Assembly: GCA_003008705.1 (NCBI GenBank)
Contig: PDUO01000037.1
Coordinates: 493,765 to 557,764, forward strand
DNA length: 64,000 nt
Source: Pezicula radicicola
Taxonomy: Eukaryota; Ascomycota; Leotiomycetes; Helotiales; Dermateaceae
Direction of reading: 5' to 3'
Shown: positions 47,405 to 58,648 of the stretch, piece by piece
Numbering within the stretch: the stretch's first letter is position 1
How the letters are laid out: the number at the start of each line of letters is the position of its first letter
Translations under genes and position numbers: made by a program
The notes under the pieces: generated by a model
What the model was told of the DNA's origin: nothing
Database searches by the model: none
What the model saw: the letters and a program-made list of their open reading frames with translations, nothing else

Positions 47405-48451
47405 TCAAAGGTATGGCTTTTTCTCTGTGTGAGAGATAAAGATGCCTGCATAACCACCGTCAACAGTAGCCTTATTCACGAGAGCCAAGACCGACTTGAC
47501 GCTGTCGTCTAGCTTGGCAGGTCCTTGGAAGGTGGGTGAATAGTCCTTGAACTTTCCAAACATAGCCATAGCCAACTTTCCTTCCTCCTCGGTTTCTATC
47601 CAAACGTCAGCAAAAAGCACACCATTTTAGTTGTCCAGACGACTACATACCAATCTGCAGACTGCCGGTGTCTACCGCACCAGGGCAAATTGCCATGACA
47701 AGGACACCCTTCTCACGGTAGACGGCACTGAACTTGGCCACGGCCATATTCAGAGCTGCCTTACTGATTGAATAAGCCGGGGCTTGGAATATATCGGCCT
47801 TGAGTGTCATCTCAGGGTCCGAGATACCGGTGGAGATGGCAATCACTTTCTTTGCGCGACCCTTCAAAATCAGGGGCATGAAAATACTGAACAGGTGGAC
47901 GGGGCCGATGGTGTTGACTCGGAAGTGTTCAATCAAATCTTCTTCCAGGGCTTTTGAATCCTGGCTCCTGTGGAAGAATTAGTCTCAAATAACTATACCC
48001 GGGACGTTTATCCCCCAACCGAGAACCTACAGAGTATCAAGGCCGACCAAGGCAGTCTTAGCTTGAAGCGCGGCATTGGCGATGATGTAATCAAGGGTGC
48101 CATTTGTTTTCTCCGAAACAACCTGGGCTGCTTTCTAGAAAACCTTTGAGTCAGTTTCCACCTCAGTTTGATGGACCACTCGTTCGCTTACCTTCAATGC
48201 ATCCGGGTCCGTAGTGTCGGCCTGAATGATGTAGATATTGCTCCGTCCGATTTCAGCGGCAACCTTGGCCTCGACGGCGGCTTTGTTGCGGACGAGCCCG
48301 AAGACGGAGTTGGCTGGGGTTTCAGAGAGCTGGCGGAGAAACTCGAACTACATGACGGATTCTCTGTATTAGTGATGAGTCTTGTCCATGAAGTAGGATG
48401 AGAGCGTACGCCAATGCCACGAGAGACTCCCGAAATCACGTAGGAGGACAT
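47405..48451 (-). CDS. Short-chain dehydrogenase/reductase
   Basis: Classical-type SDR, 269 aa, NAD(P)-dependent. Exons (minus) are 48410-48451, 48192-48347, 48031-48134, 47651-47967 and 47405-47595. The nucleotide-binding turn is SGVSRGIG (residues 7-14). LDYIIANAAL is the NAG strand, with Ala for Gly. The catalytic Ser lies in KVIAISTGISD, and the Tyr and Lys in AYSISKAALN. The PG motif is AICPGAVDTG. The length is standard. Its start is 497 bp from the divergently transcribed Zn2Cys6 regulator, suggesting a regulator-target pair. The substrate cannot be read from the sequence; the best family match is small fungal SDRs annotated as norsolorinic-acid ketoreductase-like (by eye, tentative). 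Confidence 0.9.
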
Positions 48452-48947
48452 TGTAACTGAAATTTGATCGTGTATAAAAGTGAGATTGATTGACTGTAGG
48501 ATGATTCTAAGACGTCGTTCTGAGGGTTGATGAACCTGAACGAGGAGCAATCGTGCGTGTACTTATATCGATTTGGACTCATCCTTGGAGCCTTGTTTGC
48601 TCGCTTTTCGATTTCAAATCTGCTCTGCTCTTTGTTGGTACAGTATAATGTCAGCGGGTGTGTGTATAGCGAGGTGCTCTAAACCGGGGGTCCGCTGTAA
48701 ACTGCCAAGACACAGGAAAGTTGCCGTTCTTCTGAATGCGGACGATGCGCAGGCATTAGTACTGTAAGCCGAGGTGCGGGAGTAGTGGGGGCTTGATAGG
48801 CCCCTTGCATTCGCTGATCATCGTGACCCCCAGCTTTGTCATCTCGGTGCCAAAGGAGAAAACTGGCAACTTTTGTGTAGAATGCTGAACAATTCTCAGC
48901 TTACACACTCAAGACGTTGGAGGGAAAACTCACTTGGGACATCCATC
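48452..48947. promoter_or_regulatory. Bidirectional promoter, SDR and Zn2Cys6 regulator
   Basis: Region of 496 bp between divergent starts. It holds CGG/CCG half-sites of the sort bound by Zn2Cys6 factors (for example CCGGGGGTCCG near 48684), but no strict CGG-Nx-CCG repeat stands out. Confidence 0.45.
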
Positions 48948-50866
48948 ATGCATGTGAATCAGTGCTGGGCTTGCAGAGGTATGCTATTGTTCCGGTCCAA
49001 GTGACGTGCATCGAGGGGGCTAGTAGTTACTGACACGCGACAGACTCCAGAGCAGTGTGCAATGGCGTCCGCCCCCGTTGTGCCAGGTGCGCTAGGTCGA
49101 ATAGGCCATGTCATTATGGGTTGCGGCTGTCGTGGCCAAAGGGTATCAACAATAAGCGGAGCTTGACCCATTCCGTGCAGGATGTAGTTGGCACTGCAAA
49201 ACCTTTCTCCCAGACGAGCTTCTTTGTCAATGCGACGTCATGGGATATCCAGCTCCACGACTACCTGCGGATGAATCAAGGTTGTACTCCCTCACGGACT
49301 TTGCCTGTCACCCCAGCTAATACTCCAGCGAATAGGATTTGGTAGTCATACAGGATATGTCTTTCAAAGACTCAATCCATCGATGGCCCTATCATGGCTC
49401 CCAACCAACCTAGGTTATGAGGACCGAGAACTTATTGATCACTGTAAATACAATACTACTTGTAAAATCTTGCCAAGCTAACACGTGCAGTTATTTGTAC
49501 GGCGTCGTCCACCCTGGCCATTTTCGAATCGGACAAGAACGAGTTCTTGGGTCTTTTGTTGCGTCTAGCTCTGTCAGATAGTTCACCGTCTTCTGTGGCG
49601 GTGTTACAATCGGCGTTGGCGCTTTCGTCGTTCCACCGGCATGGTCTGCAAGCATCGGTTTTTCGGTTCAAGGCGCGCGCTCTACGCACACTGATCATAT
49701 CTAGCAAACACTGTATTGAAAGTCCCACGGTAGTCCAACATATTGCGGCGAGTATGATACTGTGCCACCTTGAGGTATGTCCAAGCATGGGTCTATGTCT
49801 TCTTTCGAACAACCACTCACCAGCGCTTCAGATGCTCGGAATGCCAAATACATTATCCCTATGGTTCTGTAAGTGACATTTGGTCTATTTATTTCTACTT
49901 GCCCAGACTAGAACGATAAATCCGGTCTACGGTGTTAGTTCTTCTGCTGCCTTTGCATGAAATGGGTGGCCTGATTCTTCAAAGACATTGCTAAACTGGA
50001 TTCTACATTCTAGGCCATTTGAGTGAAGCTAGAACTTTAATCGACAACGCAGGCCTTGACAGCCAAAGTTTTCAAGGCGAATTTTCCAGACTTCTAGACT
50101 GGGTAGAGTATCATATGGTCATGAGCCGGTTTAGCCACCGACATTGGTATATAAATGGAGAGTCTACCAGAGGAGTCAGAAATTTCGTACCTGTGGACCA
50201 GGAAACTTGCCACTCACGAAAGGTTAGGCTGAAGAATACGCAAGTTCATACATGCACGGTCATTTATCTAATATGAGACAGGTTAAAACTGCATCGCACT
50301 GTTCACATGAAATTCTTCGACATTTATATAATATGTTTGACATGATTCAAAAACCAACAGACTCACTATACCACAGCGACGAATACGAAAATTCCTTGCG
50401 TTGCCTCGAAAACAAAATAACCAGTATTGTCCCGTTAGCACCAAAAGGTATATCTGATACTATGTCCGACTTGAGCACAGCCTGGGTGGCTACAATGGAT
50501 CTTTTGAAGCTAGCCGCTCTAATTTACCTCAAAAGAGCATCGCGGAACTTTTCAGGAACCTCCCCTCAAATTGATGCAATGGTTGAGAAGGCCCATATAC
50601 TTCTTGACGATCTGGAGACCTTCAATCTGGCCTTTCCATTACTGATTATTGGATGCGAGGCTCGGACAGATGAGCAGAGAATGAGAATTCTCGAGCATAT
50701 TGAAAGAGCAATGAGAACCTCGACTTTGGGGAGCTTGTATGGACTGCAGAATATTCTCCAGCAGATTTGGGTTCAGGACGACCTTGCTGTTGATTATGAG
50801 CTAGACTACTTAAAGAGGTTGGACGCTATAATATCTTCTTACCAGATTATGCCAAGTTTTGTCTAA
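48948..50866 (+). CDS. Zn2Cys6 transcription factor, minimal N-terminus
   Basis: 490 aa in seven exons: 48948-48978, 49044-49280, 49354-49443, 49491-49774, 49832-49868, 50014-50222 and 50282-50866. The first exon and second exon together build a perfect CX2CX6CX6CX2CX6C cluster (CWACRDSRAVCNGVRPRCAR onward, Cys6 to Cys33). The first Cys is only the sixth residue, and the usual RKxxKC basic contact residues are replaced by DSRAVC, so DNA binding may be weak or altered. The rest matches the small fungal-specific domain family (FNAT-like SWDIQLHDYL, DKNEFLGLLLRLALSD, HLSEARTLI, YNMFDMIQKP, CEARTDEQRMRILEHIERAM). All introns have sound GT-AG ends and frames join without stops. It is probably the regulator of the adjacent divergent SDR. 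Confidence 0.85.
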
Positions 50867-52540
50867 TATAGGAAATTCTCAGATTTGGAATATGATAGAT
50901 AATATAAGAACCGTTCTATGAGATTTCTTCTTCTGGATCCGACTATGCTTTGTGACGGGTCTCTATAAGACTCTTATTTGCTCATGATATCATCCAAGTG
51001 AACTTTTAGATTTATTTTCACATTTATCATTACATACTCATTAAACCTGTCAATAATGTGTTAGGCTTAAAGCTTAGAACATTTCTTTAGGTAATGTTTT
51101 TTGGATTTGTTTAACAATTGAAATAAATGTCGACTTAAGTTTATATTAAACTAATGCTTGTTATAACAGTTACAAGATTTCGTTTATATCTTAGCTATAG
51201 TAGTATAAGACTATTAAATATATTATTATTAATTGTTTGAAATAACTTATAACAAGCCGTAAATATAGTAAAGTGTGGTTCAAAAAGACTTCTAAGTATA
51301 AATAAAAACAAGATCACTGATTTTAACTTTGTTTTTAACTAAATTTCTTTCTATTATTAGCTTTGTAATAACAACTGTTTCGAAACGTTTATACAAGTAG
51401 GTAAAACAGTATTTAAAGTTTATTATAAATAGATAAATAGGGATATAATAGTAGTTCTATTACTATATAGTTCTATAGATAAAGAAAATCGAAGTCAAGT
51501 AAATAAACACTCGTAGCTTTCAAAGTCACTATCATGTAAATTAACTCTCGAGCCCTTTCTCACCCGGTCGATTAGCAGGTGAGAATAGAAGCAAGAATAT
51601 TTACAGGCTTGCATTCTATCAACAGATTACTCGCTAATTCGATAAGTTATAGAGACCTTATAGAGATTCTAGTTACCGATTAGTCTAATATACCACCCGC
51701 TAGTGCCCTTATACAGTCTATACTCCTGTCCGAGCTTCTAGCCTATACCTACCCCCTGTTTCTTTCTTTGGCCCTAGTTATTTTATAACCTATAGACTAA
51801 GTAATAATCGGTGCTATAGTATATTAGTCCCTAATACTATAGCCCTTATACGTGTTATTATTTTCGCGTTGCGTTACCTAGTCTATATACTATTATTATA
51901 TAGACAGAGAGAGAAAGAACTTAGCTAAAATTCTAAAGAGTATAGAGTATATCTTTCTCTATATCTTTATTATCGCTTCTACTAGCTAGTCTAATAGAGC
52001 GAGACCAAGGACTAAGTAAGACTAACCTACGATTCCGCCGGGGTGGCCGGCTCGCTTTGTAGCTTAGTTAGTATAAGCGGCGACAACAACAGCTACCTTA
52101 GTGCAACAATAAGCCCTCTCCTTACGCTTAATTAATCTAAGGTCTATAATATAAGTGAAATTTTTTAATAATTATAATTACCTTATAGCCTTTATTTAGA
52201 GTTATAAAGATTATAACTATTATATATATCTATTACTAAAGTATAACCTAATTAGTTATATACTAAAACTATAAAAAGAAATTAATAATAGAGTTATTTA
52301 TTTCATTAAAAGTTTCTCTTATATTATAAACCTATAATTAGGCTCTAGTCTTTTCTTCTTTACTAATTATAAAGGAGACTATTTATAGCTATATAGCTAT
52401 TATATATATCTACTACTAAGGCTTAATCTAATTAGTAATATATTTAAATATACGGGAGTGGTGCAGCTCCGACGAGTTCCAAAGCCGTCGTTCCTACTAT
52501 TGGGTCACATGACCAGGCTGGGCTTTCCTATGTGGAACTG
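50867..52540. other. AT-rich degenerate region
   Basis: Long tract with no open frames above background. It shows many TATA/TTAT/CTAT runs, as left by RIP of repeated DNA. The sequence TGGGTCACATGACCAGGCTG (about 52501-52522) repeats the motif at 45574 with one difference. Confidence 0.6.
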
Positions 52541-53245
52541 GAAAGCGGAAGTGTAAGGAAGGGGTGAAAAGAAGTAGCATCTACTTAATTTACACGACGT
52601 CTAGAACGGCACCGTCACTGAGAGTATGATTGTTCTCTTACTCATGACAAATCTAACGTAAAGATGTTGGAATATTGACTAGTGGAACTTAATTCGTTTA
52701 CGGCTGGAAATTTCCAAGTACTAATTCAATAGACTAGAATCAATAAATTTAATGGATAAACTTAATGGCCAACTGGTTGAGAGACTAGTTCAACTTGTTG
52801 AAGGACAGATTTTACATTGTAATCAGTATAACTAGACAGATATTCCTACTTAATGAACAGACATGTAACTTCACTTATTTGGACAGAAGTGATTCCAAAG
52901 CGGAACCTACGAAGTCCAACAGAAGATAAGCGAGAATGTTTGGTACACCTTATATTAGATTATAATTAGAAAAATAACTTGCAAGAATGGATGTGAAAGT
53001 AGAAACAGAAACTGCAGCGTTAAATTATAAGAAGTTCAAGACGGCATGTAGCCGCAGGCAGCATGGTTATTTAGTGACTTAGGACACTATAATCTCCCGA
53101 CGCTATATTGGAAAGCGGATTTGCAAGGGATGGATGTGGAGAAAGAAGCATAAGGCACAGCGTTAAATTACAACAAGTCTAGAGCGCTGTGTACTCTAAG
53201 TAATAGTATCAGGAGCATGGTTGTTCAGCTTCTTAGGATACCTAC
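52541..53245 (+). repeat. Three diverged direct repeats
   Basis: Three related blocks lie at about 52541-52650, 52970-53080 and 53105-53235. Each reads approximately as (GGAAAGCGGA) - TTGCAAG-GGATGGATGTG - GAAGTAGAA/GCA - CAGCGTTAAATTA(C/T)AA - AAGT-C-AGA-CG - GCATGGTT. The second and third copies are the most alike. They look like decayed copies of one non-coding element or tandem duplication. Confidence 0.55.
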
Positions 53246-53413
53246 ATATATTTATATTAGCTCAAAATGAGCAGTATCTTGCTGAAGACGGGACTTCAAT
53301 ATATATAATTCTTTGCTCACCTCCCTCTTGAGTTGAGTTCTCGTCTTGTACGCTGCCCAGTTGTTTAATCTTCTCTACTCTACCCTCTTTTCCGTCTTCA
53401 AGAAGACTTTTTA

Positions 53414-54524
53414 TGATGATTTTTTTCTTTCTCTTGGCCGTGCTACTACGCACCTATAACATACAAGCGAAGACAGTTTTTGCCCATTTCATGGTATATA
53501 TAGTGACACATTCTGTTCTATAATACGTATCACTAACAACGCAACAGGTGGGCAATACTGCTAACTTCACTCTGGATGACTGGACAAATAACATCAATCT
53601 TGCCCAGGAAGTCCATATTGATGCCTTTGCACTTAACATGGCATATAACGACAGCACGAATGCCGCCTCTGTGGCTAATGCTTTCAGTGCTGCAAATAGC
53701 CTCGGCACGGGTTTAAGCTCTTCTCTTCCTTCGACTATGGCGGCAACGGGGCTTGGCCCCAAAAGGACGTCCTCGACATAATCACTATTTATGGGCCGAA
53801 TGCCGCATACTTCAAACGCGGTACACAACCACTCGTATCTACCTTCGAAGGCCCCAAAAACGCACAAGATTGGACCACAATCAAATCCCAAACGGGTTGC
53901 TTCTTCATCCCTTCTTACTCTTCTTTGGGTGCCAAAGCTGCTGTGGCAACTGGCGTTGTGGATGGCCTTTTCAACTGGGCTGGATGGCCAGAGGGGCCAA
54001 ATGACATGTTCTCCAGTGTCGATGCATCATATACCAAGTTCCTAAATAAAAAACCATATATGATGCCCGTCTCACCATGGTTCTTCACTAATATGCCTGG
54101 GTATCGAAAGAATTGGCTGTGGAGGGGCGATAGTCTTATTAGTAGATACCTAGGTTATTTTGTCGACTTTTCATTTTTATTTCTTCCAGCAATCACTGAC
54201 TCAGTTATACTGTAGCGGTTCGAGCGTTGGCAACAAGTAAACTATCTCCAGCCCGAGTATGTCGAGATTATCAGTTGGAATGATTACGGAGAGTTTCACT
54301 ACATCGGCCCCCTAAGTGACAAGGAGTATGTCGCCTTCGATTCAACTCACGGCAAAGCCCCTTTTAATTATACACTTGGAATACCACATGATGGGTGGCG
54401 TGAATTCCTTCTATATGTTATTGATACCTACAAGAACAATATATTTGATAAAGTTAAGCTAATAAGAGATAGACAATGTGACTATATTAGTGCAGGGCAT
54501 TGGTATATAGCTATCCTTGCGTAG
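53414..54524 (+). pseudogene. GH71 alpha-1,3-glucanase (mutanase) relic
   Basis: Secreted glycoside hydrolase family 71, which cleaves alpha-1,3-glucan. After a leader and intron (about 53494-53547), the frame gives VGNTANFTLDDWTNNINLAQ followed by EVHIDAFALNMAYND. A one-base shift near 53710 (a short T-run) is needed to reach FDYGGNGAWPQKDVLDIITI, LVSTFEGPKNAQDW, GCFFIPSYSSLGAKAAVATG, VDGLFNWAGWPEGPNDMFSS, KPYMMPVSPWFFTNMPGY and KNWLWRGDSL. An intron (about 54140-54214) then leads to RFERWQQVNYLQPEYVEIIS, WNDYGEFHYIGPL and the tail. A second shift is needed at the T-run near the start codon. The catalytic core is otherwise well kept, so this is a recent pseudogene or holds base-call errors in homopolymers. 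The family's C-terminal part is truncated. Confidence 0.85.
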
Positions 54525-54814
54525 AACTGTGACGAAGGTATAATAATGGGGTTTCTCCGCTAGGTCTACGAGAACTATGCAGCGTAGAAACGGAAGAAGG
54601 GGAAGCGAAAGACTGTTAATTAATACTGGAGGGATTTGAAGATGCTGTATCGTAGAGTGAACGGCTGTCCTATAAAACCATATGATTCACCAAAGGTTGT
54701 TAAGGCATTATGATTCCTCTCTATCATTCTTCTAGTATACGTTGGCCCTACGATTGAAGTACATTAACGGTACACTAAGGGCCTTATTTAACCTAGATAC
54801 TACGTCCAAACCTA
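54525..54814. other. Short degenerate spacer
   Basis: No gene recognised. Confidence 0.4.
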
Positions 54815-55190
54815 AGCCAGTTGCTGGGGCAGATGACCTCCTCCTATTGCTCGTCCAACATTAGGCGGTCGACTAGCAGAGTTCGATCACTCCTCGAAGG
54901 GGAAAGCCAGTAAGGGCCCTCTTGGTGAAGCAGAAGAGACCAGCGACAATGGACAACCTCTAGAAAGAGTGAGAAAGATGTGAAAGAGTGGGTGAGAACT
55001 GCGAAACTGGTATAGACGCTGGCGATGATCTCGAGTATGATGGTAATAGCGACGCTAGCGACAGTCCTGAGTACGATGACGACGACGGCCTCTTCGACTG
55101 TGAGGACGAGGCTCCGCACCTACTCGCGAGCTGCGACCCCCATGAACGCTTTGGCAAGACATGGTCTCGCCTGTTTTCCAATTTCTAATC
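54815..55190 (+). pseudogene. Relic resembling a DUF3435/FluG-type recombinase ORF
   Basis: The frame near 54815-54865 reads KPVAGADDLLLLLVQH-stop. DUF3435 (FluG-domain) proteins carry a very similar ADDLLLLLxxHW motif at the start of their tyrosine-recombinase-like domain; the stop stands at the Trp, consistent with TGG to TAG. About 150 bp further on, in another frame, an acidic stretch (AGDDLEYDGNSDASDSPEYD, then DDDGLFDCEDEAPHLL) fits the linker of such proteins. The catalytic region is not found. Members of this family mobilise large fungal elements or are their relics. Confidence 0.4.
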
Positions 55191-55574
55191 GGCTCAAATT
55201 AAAAATTGCGACTAATCCTCTCTAGAGTACCCTTCAGTACTCTGTCACTTAAAGATAGATCATTTCCAGGAGCTCCAAATGCAGGTTTCTTTAGTCCTAT
55301 GAAAGGCCTCTCTTCAACATCGCAGACTGTGCCAGGCTTAGGCAAGTCGCCAATTGAAAATAGTTACGAACTATTTTTGCTGCACAGAGCGATGGCGAAC
55401 TTAATGAACAATACTGCAGAGAATTTTGTTAGTACATACCCCGTCTATATTTAAGGGTGATTCGTAGGGACCTAGATACAGAATACAGAGAGACCTACCC
55501 CTTCGGAATCCTGCTGTAGCACGACTGAGCCACTGAAGCCTTTAGCCATATAGTGAGCACTACCATAAACATTA
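55191..55574. other. Degenerate spacer
   Basis: No gene recognised; an 82-codon plus-strand frame (55206-55454) has no domain. Confidence 0.4.
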
Positions 55575-57300
55575 GCCACACAGACATACGAGGACTAAAG
55601 AAGAATAGACTTGCTTTTGAATAGGCGTCACAGGATCCACCGTATTACCTACCCACAATATTGGATAAGACGTCTTACTAGTAAAAGGGCCTACAATATT
55701 ATCAGCTCTTGTTTGTAGGTGGTAAATAAGATTTTGTTCGATTGAAGTCAGGATAGAATCAGCGAAATGTATTTCCCAATGAACCTCCATTTTGGTCTAG
55801 TATTCCACCCTACGCATCGCAGCCGAACATGAGCCCACGCATCTCCTAACAGGTCGCTTTGCTCACGAAGTAATCTCCAATATTCCTTGTAAGCTTCTAA
55901 TGTAAGGCCCTCCATGCTCTCACCATCGGTGTATATAATTGCGGTGGCCATGTCTTCCTCATTGTCCTCGTACATTTTGCAGCCCTGAAATTGCTGTGTA
56001 TTGTTCCCATATAGTGAAGGCGGCGGACTGAAGAAACTTCTTCGCTGCTTATAATCTATAAACGAGGAGCCATTCCCTCGGGACATGTCTGTAAAAATTT
56101 CAGCTAGCTGCGCAAACTTCTGTAGAGGACTGTAGACAGCATTCTTGATCAAAGTCTGGGCATCGCTATACATGATAATATCTGGCGCTCTGGTTGTAGA
56201 TGCCGGTACTCCTATTGGATTTATCTTAAGTGACTTCAAGATGCTTTAGAAGAGATTCTTAATATCCTGGGGTGTTTCCCCTGTATATAAAGCGCACCGT
56301 TCTACCCTAGCCTCGAAACAGTATTCGGAGAACTTGTCTAAGATGAGGTCAGCGTCCTGAATATTAGTAAGCCAGTCACCACTGTAGTAATCGGGAGCAT
56401 TGCACACGCCATCAAAAACAGCGCGACCGATACGATGTGGTTGCATCGCAGCAAAGCTTGCGCTAAGAACCGTGCCGTAGGAAAAGCCCCAAAACAACAG
56501 CTTTTCCTTGCCCTTTCGCCATTTTGTTCTTTGGATGATTGCACTACGCGGTCCCATTTCTATATCTAACCTACTGGCAGTAGCATGAATACTATCCGGG
56601 TTAGACAACTATGCAGCAGCTTGTTTCTCTTACCATTCGCCATGACGCTCAATAATCTTAACCATGTCTGCGACGACAGGAGAGGTATTCAAAAATAGGC
56701 CTAGGCCATCATCACTATTCTTGTCCGTTGCTGCCATTCGTGAACAGCCCTCGGCTAGAGATTTTGATCTGGCCTAGAGGGATGTAAATGAGTCATTTAA
56801 GCTACCAAATACGCCACTCACTTCGGATTGCAGATTCCAAATGTAGCGGGACTTTTCATCTGGAAAGCACGAAAGACGAGGTGTCGTATTATTGATACCG
56901 CGAGGATCGAAGCCAATAATGTCGAAATACTTCGGAACATTAGCAGAAGCGGTGGCAACGTTCGAAGATGGCGCGAGTTCTGAGTCCACGATAGTCTGCA
57001 TGTCTTTGCCAATGTCAAGGAGCAAACTAACACCAGATCCTCTAGGGCCTCCTACATTAAATGTTAGTATATAAACTAAAATCATAATTGGTAGGTTGAG
57101 GAATGTTTTCCACCTGGATTGATTAAAATTGCTCCTCTATATCTCTGATCAGTAACAGGTACCTTTGCAGGCAGTCTGACAATAGCAATAGCTATTCTCA
57201 AATGTTTTTTGTCCGTTCGATTCCAGTCTATTGGGACGTCAAGACGAGCGTATTGTAGGCCATTATAGCATGAATGATAAACTAAGCTTTCAGTAGGCGT
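55575..57300 (-). pseudogene. TAP-like alpha/beta hydrolase (tripeptidyl peptidase type) relic
   Basis: Secreted-type alpha/beta hydrolase with a TAP C-terminal domain. In order, YARLDVPIDW, RGAILINPG, an intron (about 57065-57113) and GGPRGSGVSLL form the oxyanion strand. FDIIGFDPRGINNTTPRLSC, LLFWGFSYGTVLSASFAAMQ (nucleophile Ser in GFSYG), IGRAVFDGVCNAPDYYSGDW and, near 55640, YPILWVGNTVDPVTPI follow. Stops occur after HGEW, after EKQAAA (near 56610) and after QDIKNLF (near 56246), the last as TAA where Gln is likely. The C-terminal His region is missing. The nucleophile and early core survive, so death is relatively recent. Confidence 0.8.
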
Positions 57301-58648
57301 TACCTGCAGCTGTGGTCAGTACTAAGGAAGTTTTATGCTAAGCATGCCTACACGATTCTACGAGAACTCTCCCCCCTTAGAGTACTCAATTATAGGATCG
57401 CCACCGCTTCTAATACGTGTTCCTCTTACACGGCACCAATTTCCCACCCAAGTGCAGTGGGTCTAGTTTCGTATCAGAGCCCAAGCAGCGAAGATTAATA
57501 GAATAGGTAACCCGATAAGTCGAAGAAGCTGTAGTATAATTTTGTATCTTGGGCGTCTGATGAAGCTCCTGCGAACACCGTAAGAGGGGGGGATTCGCAT
57601 GATTAACGGTTGATAGGACACGAACACGTTTCGCAAGCCAAGCGTACTTCGGCTGACTCAGTCGGTGCACTTGTACCAAATAGGATAGGGCCGGTGTAGT
57701 TCAACCAATCGGTCTTTTTTATATATGGAGAATAATTTCTAGCTTAACTACTATATATTTTCTGTTGCAACTAGGCCCAGGCAAAGGGAAGCAACACATT
57801 GGCAATTTAGAAGTAGATTGAATTAGTAAGAAAGCTATCTAGAAACCTAGGGTTTGAAGAACCTATTGTGCGTGCGAATAAAGGGCCCACACGTAACATA
57901 TAACAATAGGCTTGAAAATACTAGATTAACTACTGCTTCTACAGTGATAGGTAGCCTGTATTTATAGGTGCTGAGAGCCCCTAAATTAGCCCTATATCGG
58001 TGTCCCCGACAGCTGAACTACGAGGCTAAGTCCCCTGAACGGCTAAGCTCTACAGGCTGAACAGCTGAATTTACAGCGCTTTTTCAGCTGTAGCTTCAGC
58101 GTAGTTACAGTGGCTTTTGCCACTGATATTACTTAAGCTATAGGAGCCTTAGACACCTAAAAATCCAACACATAAAACCACCTCTCCTTGCCTCAACCTG
58201 AACCTTCTCTCCTTAGCTTTGTATTCTAGGTTACAAATCGATATTATACTTCTCCTTTGAGGCCTCTTTTCTCGTGCTATCATAGTTCTCAGCAAGGGTC
58301 CTTATGTACAAAAATATTGGGTCTTCTAGTCAAATTGTCGCGGCCGACAAGTAGTATGCCTATTGGCTCGGTACTTCGGTAGTACTCGCTGACCTTTTGT
58401 GCGGTGTTTTCCTTCTGAGCAGGACTTTTTCTTTCCGAATGAGCAGATGGGCTTATCGAAGAAAAATTATTTATAATTACCGACGATTTTAACATAGGTT
58501 TGTTTTCCATCCCAGATCGACATGCCGTCGCTCCGGAACCTTAAAAGTGAAGACATTCGATACAACCAGGGCTCCGGGTCCTCGCACCACGTCTCATTTA
58601 AATTCTTCTTGTGACAGACAACTTCTTACATGACTGTATCACGCAATC
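57301..58648. other. Intergenic region with inverted CAGCTG-type repeats
   Basis: No gene recognised. At 57995-58110 the sequence is rich in (A/T)CAGCTGAA and CTGAAGC motifs in both orientations, which could fold into a hairpin or mark an eroded element end. The last about 100 bp is the acyl-CoA oxidase promoter. Confidence 0.45.

Noticed and set aside
57995..58110. CAGCTG-rich stretch as transposon terminal repeat.
   Set aside because: No partner repeat or target-site duplication was found; left as a note in the intergenic entry.
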